A DNA stretch of 5,390 nucleotides, from positions 1-5,390 of the forward strand of contig WFTN01000283.1 in NCBI GenBank assembly GCA_015485455.1, given 5' to 3'. Shown one piece after another: positions 1-5,390 of this stretch; within the stretch, counting starts at the first letter, position 1; every line of letters begins with the position of its first letter. The DNA comes from Planctomycetota bacterium. Its GTDB lineage: Bacteria; Planctomycetota; GCA-002687715; DRQF01. A program made the translations under genes and the position numbers. The notes beneath the pieces were generated by a model that saw nothing but the letters and a program-made list of their open reading frames with translations, did no database searches and was not told where the DNA came from.

Positions 1-151
1 CATTTAGATGGGGCAGGACATTGGGGATTGGCGCTAATGAAGCGTTAGGAAAACATGATTCGTTGGTGTGAAAACAGGTGTCGGATTAGCGCCATTATGG
101 GGTGACAAGTGGCCACACCGCATGTCTGGATTGTGGGGGGGGGCTGGAAGT

Positions 152-505
152 GGACGACGGCTATCAAAAGTCGTGAATATCACGTGAGTTATCTTGCATG
201 GATGGATGGCCTATTTCGTGATCGCCGATGTAAAAGCGAATCCTATTGGACCGGATGAGTGGATTCGTCGAAATCTTCGCGCTATTGTCTGGCGTCAATG
301 GAAGACACCCCGAACCCGAATCAATAAACTCCGTAAGTTCGGAGTCTATCTGAACTGCGCGGCGAAGGCGGCGTGGAACGGGCGCGGTCCTTGGTGGGAT
401 GCTGGAGTGAGCCACATGAACCTTGTGCTTACAAAGAAGACCTTTGGTCAACTTGGACTCACGAACCTTACTGAGGAACATCATCGCTTTGCAGTCTTTA
501 TGTGA
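152..505 (+). pseudogene. ltrA-like: Group II intron reverse transcriptase/maturase, C-terminal fragment
   Basis: The encoded protein would bind the intron RNA, help it fold and copy it into DNA. Only the C-terminal maturase (thumb/X) part is here. Recognisable segments are GWMAYF (codons 200-217), DEWIRRNLR, IVWRQWKTPRTR, KLRKFGV, NGRGPWWDAG and SHMNLVL followed by LGL, all typical of this family. The frame stays open back to GRRLSKVVNIT (152-184), which lines up without gaps with the segment that precedes the GW motif in relatives, but a TGA at 185-187 interrupts it. The downstream part could start at TTG 194, but no ribosome binding site precedes it and nothing catalytic would be made. No HNH endonuclease domain follows, which fits the classes lacking one. 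The frame ends at TGA 503-505, directly before domain V. Family assignment is firm; inactivity is inferred from the missing RT domain and the stop. Confidence 0.9.
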
Positions 506-506
506 A

Positions 507-536
507 CCGTCGTGTACGGCACCGCACGCACGGTGG
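507..536 (+). ncRNA. Group II intron domain V (catalytic hairpin), degenerate
   Basis: Bases 507-514 pair with 529-536 as an 8-bp lower helix with a G-U wobble at the third pair. Bases 527-528 form the two-base bulge on the 3' side. Bases 515-518 pair with 523-526 around the 4-base loop 519-522. This is the domain V architecture, placed just after the maturase stop as expected. From memory, relatives with this type of domain V have CCGCC at the base, giving a CGC triad. Here it reads CCGTC, so the triad is CGT and one C-G pair has become U-G. There is also an A-C mismatch (516/525) in the upper helix. Both changes look like decay. Confidence 0.8.
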
Positions 537-539
537 CAT

Positions 540-575
540 GGGAGTTTGGGGGAGAGATCCACACGGCTACCCGAT
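540..575 (+). ncRNA. Group II intron domain VI and 3' splice site
   Basis: GGG at 540-542 pairs with CCC at 570-572, and AG at 543-544 pairs with CT at 567-568. A569 is left bulged, which is the position of the branch-point adenosine, seventh from the end if the intron stops at T575. The ending CTACCCGAT is typical of bacterial introns with this kind of domain V. The distal part of the stem pairs poorly, consistent with a decayed element or a short irregular tip. Confidence 0.65.
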
Positions 576-750
576 CGCCTTTCTCTTTGGTCTCGTCTTA
601 TCATCGCAACAAGTGACCCACTTTTCAGCACAGAGGAAAGTCTGCCAGACATTCATCGCCGTGCTCTTGGTCGGCAAAGTGATAAGTATTTGGTTTATCG
701 CTCATTTCAGAAATGCTCTGCTAAATTCGAAAATAAAAAAATAAACTCAG

Positions 751-774
751 ACTGTTCTTGACTGTTCTTACTGT
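751..774 (+). repeat. Short tandem repeat, ACTGTTCTT unit
   Basis: ACTGTTCTTG (751-760) is followed directly by ACTGTTCTTA (761-770), and a third partial copy ACTGT begins at 770. The repeat lies just after an A-rich stretch (729-745) and contains the -35 candidate of the promoter described separately. Confidence 0.7.
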
Positions 775-786
775 GGCCTCCATATT
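758..786 (+). promoter_or_regulatory. Candidate sigma-70-type promoter upstream of the operon
   Basis: TTGACT (758-763, 5 of 6 consensus bases) is followed after exactly 17 bases by CATATT (781-786, 4 of 6), behind an A/T-rich upstream stretch (720-745). It is the best plus-strand match I found ahead of gene 1. It lies about 400 bases before the gene 1 start, so it would imply a long leader or an intervening decayed gene. A closer promoter of another type cannot be excluded. Confidence 0.4.
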
Positions 787-958
787 GCCAATCAGGTATA
801 GAGATGGACGAGGCGTCCATCGACACAGAAAAGAAAATCAGTTTGACGATTTCATTTGGAAATCCGTGCATAGATTCGATCTAAGCGCACTTTCAAGGAA
901 TTCAGCGAACAGTTGGAGCGAGGCAATGGGTATGAACTTTCCCGTCTTCTGTTCTTGA

Positions 959-1132
959 TCGGAACGGATTGCGGTCCAATTCTCCACACATTCGTCCTTG
1001 CGGTCCATTCACGACACCGTTGACATTTTTCATTCCAACGAGAACGCTGAAGTGGCCACGCCATTTGCCTTTGAGTTCTTTGCCGAAGAGGGTTTCGACA
1101 GCAGATTTTGGTCTCAGCTTTCTCGCAACTGA
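959..1132 (+). other. Possible coding remnant of unknown identity
   Basis: Starting after TGA 956-958, this frame stays open for 57 codons to TGA 1130-1132 with fairly gene-like codon use and a plausible ending (FAFEFFAEEGFDSRFWSQL). It has no ATG and no ribosome binding site; the first in-frame alternative start is TTG 998. The same frame is also open upstream from 758, so a single TGA separates two open stretches, as in a decayed gene. I recognise no family. An open frame this short is not rare by chance, so the call is weak. Confidence 0.2.
969..1007. repeat. Pair of 10-bp direct repeats TTGCGGTCCA
   Basis: TTGCGGTCCA occurs at 969-978 and again at 998-1007, 29 bases apart start to start, roughly three helical turns. 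The similarity extends a few bases (AATTC versus TTC). It lies about 200 bases ahead of gene 1. Such spaced repeats can be binding sites for a regulator, but nothing else here shows that. Confidence 0.45.
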
Positions 1133-1185
1133 TTTTCTTTGCCCGGTGGAACGTCGAGCACATCGTTCGACTACACAACAGTCCT

Positions 1186-1192
1186 GGAGGAG
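1186..1192 (+). promoter_or_regulatory. Shine-Dalgarno site of gene 1
   Basis: GGAGGAG ends six bases before ATG 1199. This strong match sets the start at 1199 rather than at the in-frame TTG at 1139, and the choice also places the hydrophobic signal peptide at the very N-terminus. Confidence 0.9.
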
Positions 1193-1198
1193 AAGAAA

Positions 1199-2695
1199 AT
1201 GAAAAACATAGTACTTTGTCTATTAATCTTGATGATGTTCGTTTCTGCTGGATTTTGCCAAGGTGTTTGTGATGACAGAGGGGACGATCTTTTTAGTTCT
1301 GGACCATGCTGTACGCCGATCACGCTGCCTTTTCCCCTCGGTGGTGTGCCAATGTTGCCGTCGGGTGGAATCAACATGCAGGCTCAGTGGGCGAGCATCG
1401 CAAATTGTGGCACAGTTACCGAAGAACCTGTCACCATAAACGTTCAAATGGCCCCAGCAAGGCCAAATGTGCCGGGACAAATTGCAGGACTGTCGGCTTG
1501 CGATGAATTTCGTTTCCTTGTTACTGGTGCGAACGCTGGAGGAACGTTTTCTTTCAACATCGGCGACCCCACAAGGTGGACTCAAACCTCTTCCAATAGG
1601 GACGAGTGGATTTTGGGGAAATATACGCGCACATGGGAAGCCCTGGATGATAACGGTCTCATCAGGCAATATTATCGGTTCCTGATTTCAGGTGACATCA
1701 ACTTCACGAATGGTGTTCTGGGCACACAAGTGCCTCGCTGCACACTGACCTTTACCAATGGTCTTGGCGGTGCTGCATTGATGAATGGATATATCGACAT
1801 CAGCTGTCAGTCCAAGAAGCTAACCGACATCGAGCACCCATTGTTCTTGCAGTCCTGCCAGACGTGCGTGGACGGTCCCGTCGATTTTCAGGCAAGCCTC
1901 GTGATGACCCACTATATCGGATGCCAAAGTCACTTAGACACTCCAATCAATGTCAGATCTCTACTTTCAGGGAATATGAACAAACACTCGGATACGAGCT
2001 ATCATCTGGTTGCGCCAAACAACTTTAATTTTTCACAAGTTGATCCGTCAATTGCCGCGATGGATTTCCCTGGCGCATCATATGGTTCGATCCGAAGCAC
2101 AGTTTCTCACACCACGCTCCTCACAGATTGTGGCGTATTCGGCTATGTTCCACGCCCAGGTCCCTTGTGTCTCTACGATATGCCCCAAGCCGTGAGTAGC
2201 CTCAACACATTCACCGGCTGCTTATGCGGGGATACGGGCGCTCCGCGCTACTATGGACGCGACATTGGAAGTTACGTCAATTGTGGTGGAGTCGCCTATC
2301 CATGGTACAGTACGGAGATCGCTCCAGAAATCCCGTCCGGTTACACGGAATACAATCTGGGAACTTGGAACAGCACTGCGCGCTATGATGTAAAGGATGT
2401 TTCACCCCTCCCGATCTTGGGAACTGTCAATTACTTGGACAATTGTGATCCAAATGTGTTTAATAGCACTGGAAGTGGCGTCCCGTGCGAGCCGCTTCAT
2501 CTTATTTTCGGGATTCGTACCTTCTACAACGATGTGGATCTGAATGCGAGTCCGCCCGTGATTTGGAACACCGTAGGACTTCGGTTTGTCGTTGACACTT
2601 TGATCGATTTTGGAAATCACGAGACAGGTCAAGACCGCTTGACGGCGGGAGCACCCGCCTGGACAAATATTGTGTGGACCATTTCTGAGATATAG
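1199..2695 (+). CDS. Secreted cysteine-rich protein of unknown function
   Basis: This 498-aa protein starts with a classic export signal: Lys2, a hydrophobic core at residues 4-16, then SAGFCQ. A signal peptidase I site after Ala17 (V-S-A) is plausible. Cys20 is not in a standard lipobox (AGFC), so a lipoprotein is unlikely. The part after the core holds 18 cysteines, at 20, 24, 37, 38, 70, 101, 181, 203, 220, 223, 242, 311, 324, 341, 343, 362, 416 and 430, including a CC, a CxxC (220-223) and a CxC. These suggest disulfides formed outside the cytoplasm. The rest is rich in Gly, Asn, Thr, Pro and aromatic residues, which looks mainly beta-structured, with no further membrane segment. I recognise no domain and no catalytic motif. 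It is followed after 10 bases by the beta-helix gene, so the two proteins probably act at the same surface or extracellular site. That it is a real gene is near certain; its function is unknown. Confidence 0.9.
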   Translation: MKNIVLCLLILMMFVSAGFCQGVCDDRGDDLFSSGPCCTPITLPFPLGGVPMLPSGGINMQAQWASIANCGTVTEEPVTINVQMAPARPNVPGQIAGLSACDEFRFLVTGANAGGTFSFNIGDPTRWTQTSSNRDEWILGKYTRTWEALDDNGLIRQYYRFLISGDINFTNGVLGTQVPRCTLTFTNGLGGAALMNGYIDISCQSKKLTDIEHPLFLQSCQTCVDGPVDFQASLVMTHYIGCQSHLDTPINVRSLLSGNMNKHSDTSYHLVAPNNFNFSQVDPSIAAMDFPGASYGSIRSTVSHTTLLTDCGVFGYVPRPGPLCLYDMPQAVSSLNTFTGCLCGDTGAPRYYGRDIGSYVNCGGVAYPWYSTEIAPEIPSGYTEYNLGTWNSTARYDVKDVSPLPILGTVNYLDNCDPNVFNSTGSGVPCEPLHLIFGIRTFYNDVDLNASPPVIWNTVGLRFVVDTLIDFGNHETGQDRLTAGAPAWTNIVWTISEI

Positions 2696-2700
2696 GAGGA
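2694..2700 (+). promoter_or_regulatory. Shine-Dalgarno site of gene 2, overlapping the gene 1 stop
   Basis: AGGAGGA begins inside the TAG stop of gene 1 (2693-2695) and lies five bases before ATG 2706. This fixes the start of gene 2 at 2706 instead of the earlier in-frame ATG at 2670, which lacks such a site and would put charged residues ahead of the signal peptide. The overlap suggests that ribosomes finishing gene 1 re-initiate on gene 2. Confidence 0.9.
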
Positions 2701-2705
2701 AGTTC

Positions 2706-4487
2706 ATGAGGATTTACTGCATCGCATTTGCTCTAATTATTGTTCTTGCGTCCGACTTAAGTTGTCAGTCAACGCTTAATGTTCCGAGCGCTATTTTTCC
2801 GACGATTCAATCGGCAATCAATGGGGCCCTACCTGGCGACATAATTGTCGTCGCTGCGGGCACATTCGTTGAAAATCTCGTTTTTCCCGCAATCGACTTC
2901 CATCTCATGGGGGCAGGTCCTGGACAGACAATCATTGACGGCAATCAGTCCGGATCATGCATGAACTTCAGCCAACCGGTCTCCAACGCCATGATTGTAG
3001 AAGGTTTCACATTGACAAACGGAAGCGGTGACATGGTGATCTTGTCGGCCCAAAATCCGACACCAGCCGGAGGCGGCATCTTGATTCACCAGATCCTGGG
3101 ATCAGCGGCCCCACTTATTGAACCGATAATTCGAAATTGTGAAATAGTGAATAACGATGCGTCCTTAGGAAGCGGCATCTTTCTCAGGTTTGCTGGCGAC
3201 GTTAAATTTGAGAATTGCCAAGTACATCTGAATCCTCCTGCCGCCAGCGGAAGTCTGTCAAGCGGGGCCATCCTGTCCCAATGGTCAGTTGGCCTCAGCA
3301 TGGTCGACTGCGTAATTGAAGACTACACATCGATAGGCGCGGTGGGTACCATCAACATGGATGGAACTGCTTTGACACTTAGTGGGTGCACAGTGCGCAA
3401 CAACACGACACAAGCCTACTCTTCGCTCTACTTTCAAACATCAATTCCTTCACAGGCTCTGGTGATCGAGAATTGCTTGTTCGATGGCAATACAACACTG
3501 AACCCCAATGCGGGCACAATCTGGTCATCGTCGAATTCAGTGGTGCGAATGGAGAACTGCCTCATCACACGAAATACTGGGGGAGTGCTTCTCATGACGT
3601 TTAACGGGTCAAATACTAGTTCCGTTCGAAATTGTACGATCACGGACAATACCCTCGACAGCGGAGTAGCTGGCATCGTCACTGCCGTATCTCTTGGCCT
3701 GAACATAGAGAACTCGCTCGTCACGAACAATTTCGACACAACTGGAGCGGTCGTTCGTGGTCGTTTCCCGCAGTTCGGAACACCCTATGTCGCTCTGAAT
3801 TCGATAGTCGAAACGCCCGGCAATACAGGATCTATTGTGAGGCCAGTTTTTGCCGACCCTCAACTCGGTGACTATCATCTTTTGCCAATGTCAGTTGGCG
3901 TGAATGGCGGGACCTCGGTAGGCCTTTCGTCCCCACTTGCAAGCATCGACAAGGATGGCAATCCTCGCGTTCAATTTGGCACCGTCGATATGGGCTGTTA
4001 CGAGGCTGGACATATTTCTTATCATCACTCGGCAAGAGGGAGAGTTGGCGAAAATTTTGGCGGTCCTTTTGATGTCCTCCAGATAAACAGCAGCTCTGGG
4101 AATTCCAAACGAACCGTAACGATTCCTCTTGGAACCTCTTCCAACTTAAGCATGATTCAGCCTCCAAATGTTTCAAATCCGGCCGGTTTCGCAATTTTTG
4201 GGTTGATCGGTGAGGCTACTGAACAGACGATCACAAACGTTCCTTTGGGAATCGGCGACATGACGTTTCCGCCATGCCCAGTTCTTCCAACCCATCCCGC
4301 TCTCTTTACTCTGACCAACAACTTGGGAACTTTTTGCCCCCAACTGGTCTCATCAACCCCGACTTCTTGGACGTCTGCACCTTTCCCACCAATCTTTTTC
4401 CCATTGACGCTGACCTTCCAAGGCGTCATAGAAGAATCGCCAGGAGTTTACGTGCCAACCAACATGGTAATCTACGAAACAAAGTAG
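2706..4487 (+). CDS. Secreted right-handed parallel beta-helix protein with choice-of-anchor-Q-like ending
   Basis: This 593-aa protein has an N-terminal export signal (Arg2, hydrophobic core 6-15, then SDLSCQS). Residues 31-80 (PTIQSAINGALPGDIIVVAAG... LMGAGPGQTIIDG) are the N-terminal cap and first turns typical of DUF1565/pectate-lyase-like beta-helices. From about 92 to 345 come repeated rungs, each with a short Asn/Asp/Gly-Cys turn: RNC145, ENC171, VDC202, SGC228, ENC257, ENC285, RNC310 and the variant ENS337, spaced 25-31 residues apart. Residues 380-431 (VFADPQLGDYHL, then IDKDGNPR and FGTVDMGCYE) match the closing motif of choice-of-anchor-Q-type proteins. A further module of about 150 residues (441-593), rich in Thr, Pro and Phe with Cys524 and Cys544, ends in a beta-type tail. 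No catalytic set of a polysaccharide lyase is evident, so adhesion, a structural role or glycan binding is as likely as an enzyme. The fold call is firm; the role is open. Confidence 0.9.
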   Translation: MRIYCIAFALIIVLASDLSCQSTLNVPSAIFPTIQSAINGALPGDIIVVAAGTFVENLVFPAIDFHLMGAGPGQTIIDGNQSGSCMNFSQPVSNAMIVEGFTLTNGSGDMVILSAQNPTPAGGGILIHQILGSAAPLIEPIIRNCEIVNNDASLGSGIFLRFAGDVKFENCQVHLNPPAASGSLSSGAILSQWSVGLSMVDCVIEDYTSIGAVGTINMDGTALTLSGCTVRNNTTQAYSSLYFQTSIPSQALVIENCLFDGNTTLNPNAGTIWSSSNSVVRMENCLITRNTGGVLLMTFNGSNTSSVRNCTITDNTLDSGVAGIVTAVSLGLNIENSLVTNNFDTTGAVVRGRFPQFGTPYVALNSIVETPGNTGSIVRPVFADPQLGDYHLLPMSVGVNGGTSVGLSSPLASIDKDGNPRVQFGTVDMGCYEAGHISYHHSARGRVGENFGGPFDVLQINSSSGNSKRTVTIPLGTSSNLSMIQPPNVSNPAGFAIFGLIGEATEQTITNVPLGIGDMTFPPCPVLPTHPALFTLTNNLGTFCPQLVSSTPTSWTSAPFPPIFFPLTLTFQGVIEESPGVYVPTNMVIYETK

Positions 4488-4511
4488 GTTCCGACTGTCT
4501 TGTCTCTTACC

Positions 4512-4543
4512 GCGCCAATGTGCTGAAGCATTGGCGCTTTTTT
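4512..4543 (+). terminator. Rho-independent terminator of the two-gene operon
   Basis: A perfect 9-bp stem (GCGCCAATG at 4512-4520 with CATTGGCGC at 4529-4537) encloses an 8-base loop and is followed directly by six T residues (4538-4543). It starts 24 bases after the gene 2 stop and marks the 3' end of the transcript. Confidence 0.92.
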
Positions 4544-5222
4544 CCTTGCGGTTTCAGGGCGTTGTGCATCTGTGCATCCCGAAAGTCCACGAATCCCTTC
4601 CCGGGCGCAAATCAAGCTCGCGATTTTCGAGGGTAACTGGTGATTTGGAGTTTGATGGCAATGCAGACCTAAGACCGAAGAGGTAACGAGATCCTGTGAT
4701 CAGAGTCGATGGACGCAGGGCGGGCTCAACACGATATCTGCGACCATATTGTTCTCTCTTTCAAAGTCTCAAAAACGGTTGTGAACAGAGTCCAACTCGG
4801 GGAGCTTCGACACCCAAAGTCGAACCATGACAGAGCCCGCGCCCAAAAAGTGCGGGCTCATCTTATGCCCCGGCTCTTCCACAATGACCAACGGTGTCGG
4901 GGATTAGGGTTCGGCGTTGGCGAGGCCAACTGGGCTACGTCGTCTCAGTATCCCGATGGAGTCACGGCGCATCTGCCAACTTGCGCCACCAAGTTCTCAA
5001 ACCTCTCTGTAGGCTCTCTGTTTTAGCGCCCATGAATCAGCGTGGCGCTTAACACCAGTCGCTTGACATTGTCAGTTAACACAGATCGGAGAGGGCAGTG
5101 CGTCGAAATTCCGACCGCGTAAGTCGTTTCCGAAAAATCACTTCGAATAAACGTTGGGGACTGACGAGTACGGTGAGATCCGAGGGACATTTCGGGCCAA
5201 GAGTGAGAAAAAGAGGATAGAA
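4544..5222. other. Long stretch without a recognisable gene
   Basis: About 680 bases follow the terminator with no coding frame I can support. A 105-codon plus-strand frame at 4709-5026 has no ribosome binding site, an odd composition rich in His, Arg and Cys, and no recognisable motif. The stretch does contain hairpins: a strong one at 4833-4859 (separate entry), GTTGGC/GCCAAC at 4916-4930 with a 3-base loop, and AGCGCC/GGCGCT at 5025-5049. No tRNA or CRISPR array is visible. Confidence 0.5.
4833..4859. other. GC-rich hairpin in the downstream non-coding region
   Basis: GAGCCCGC (4833-4840) pairs perfectly with GCGGGCTC (4852-4859). The 11-base interval contains AAAAA and can add a G-U and a C-G pair. 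Only scattered T residues follow on the plus strand and none on the minus strand, so it is at best a weak terminator. It could instead be part of an unannotated RNA or a repeat-type palindrome. Confidence 0.5.
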
Positions 5223-5285
5223 ATGGCGAATAATGCTGTTTCCTATAAATCCTTCACACTCAATGGAGACAGCCTTAGGAGTTAA
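5223..5285 (+). CDS. Possible 20-residue small protein
   Basis: ATG 5223 is preceded by AGAGGA (5212-5217), five bases away, a reasonable ribosome binding site. The frame encodes MANNAVSYKSFTLNGDSLRS and stops at TAA 5283-5285. The peptide is polar, with no membrane segment. It could equally be chance, as it overlaps the end of the proposed minus-strand gene by three bases. Confidence 0.2.
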   Translation: MANNAVSYKSFTLNGDSLRS

Positions 5286-5389
5286 GACGTGGCTTCAGTT
5301 TCATCGTGGATAAGACCGGTGAGATCCTCTTCGAGTCCCGGTGAATATATTGAACCTTGTTGCTCGATGTCGGCTTTGGCGGTTTTTCC
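5282..5389 (-). CDS. C-terminal end of a minus-strand gene (partial, unknown)
   Basis: Read on the minus strand from the right edge, 35 codons run open to TAA (5284-5282). The end of the product reads SPGLEEDLTGLIHDETEATS, an acidic, soluble-looking tail with gene-like codon use, unlike the other frames here. The start lies beyond the window. I do not recognise the family. If real, this gene converges on the operon from the right, with about 740 bases of non-coding DNA between its stop and the operon terminator. The stretch is short, so chance remains a real alternative. Confidence 0.4.
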   Translation of the reverse strand, partial: GKTAKADIEQQGSIYSPGLEEDLTGLIHDETEATS

Positions 5390-5390
5390 G

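Larger units (their letters stand above)
152..575 (+). mobile_element. Remnant of a group II intron (3' part only)
   Basis: This is the 3' end of a retrotransposing ribozyme: the last part of the intron-encoded reverse transcriptase, then RNA domains V and VI, in the order expected of a bacterial group II intron. The 3' splice site is probably after 575, because the bulged adenosine candidate in domain VI (569) is followed by CCCGAT. Most of the intron is missing: there is no RT catalytic region and no space for domains I-III. The left break point cannot be set exactly; protein similarity fades upstream of about 152. With the truncation, an internal stop and a changed domain V triad, it should be unable to splice or move. 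The downstream flank (576 onward) would be the old insertion site, but I do not recognise the interrupted sequence. Confidence 0.85.

Noticed and set aside
29..52. GCGTTAGG resembling the R' core of an integron attC site
   Set aside because: The match to GTTRRRY is imperfect, no partner RYYYAAC folds with it at a suitable distance, and no cassette gene or integrase is present.
164..652. Minus-strand open frame of 162 codons
   Set aside because: It lies opposite the maturase fragment and domains V/VI, which have clear family evidence on the plus strand. Its translation is Arg/Ser-rich with no motif.
423..761. Plus-strand frame of 112 codons running through the intron 3' end
   Set aside because: It starts inside the maturase in another frame and crosses domains V and VI. 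The part after 575 could be exon sequence but matches nothing I know.
1020..1048. Perfect TTGACA (1020-1025) as a -35 box close to gene 1
   Set aside because: At spacings of 16-18 bases the -10 candidates (such as AACGCT) match the consensus poorly, so the 758-786 site is preferred.
4709..5026. Plus-strand frame of 105 codons after the terminator
   Set aside because: It has no ribosome binding site, an unlikely composition and no motif, and it runs through two hairpins (4833-4859 and 4916-4930).
5331..5345. TTCGAGTCCCGG resembling a tRNA T-loop
   Set aside because: No 5-bp T-stem forms around it, and no anticodon arm or acceptor stem is found in the expected places.

Overview
The window comes from a bacterium. 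Its core is a compact two-gene operon for secreted proteins, flanked on both sides by long stretches with little or no coding. A lineage near Planctomycetota is my best guess. It rests on the protein style: a large secreted right-handed beta-helix with a choice-of-anchor-Q-like ending, followed by a beta-rich C-terminal module, next to a cysteine-rich secreted protein. No rRNA or informational gene confirms it.

Left flank (1-1198): The one recognisable item is the 3' end of a group II intron. It holds the C-terminal part of a reverse transcriptase/maturase (about 152-505, with an in-frame TGA at 185-187), then a foldable domain V (507-536) and domain VI (540-575). The rest of the intron is absent, so this is a dead remnant. 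From 576 to 1198 there is no gene I recognise. This stretch holds a good sigma-70-type promoter candidate (758-786) inside a small tandem repeat, a 10-bp direct repeat, and a doubtful coding remnant ending at 1132.

Core (1199-4543): Gene 1 (1199-2695, 498 aa) encodes an exported protein with 18 cysteines after its signal-peptide core and no family I recognise. Gene 2 (2706-4487, 593 aa) encodes an exported parallel beta-helix protein whose successive rungs each carry an Asn/Asp/Gly-Cys motif. The Shine-Dalgarno sequence of gene 2 overlaps the stop codon of gene 1, so the two are almost certainly co-transcribed and probably translationally coupled. A strong intrinsic terminator (4512-4543) closes the unit. 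The likely joint role is at the cell surface or outside the cell. Structural, adhesive or carbohydrate-related functions all fit, and no catalytic motif decides between them.

Right flank (4544-5390): This is mostly featureless, with a GC-rich hairpin at 4833-4859. At the right edge a minus-strand frame (5282-5389) looks like the C-terminus of a gene entering from outside the window. A 20-codon plus-strand frame with a ribosome-binding-site-like sequence ends at the same place.
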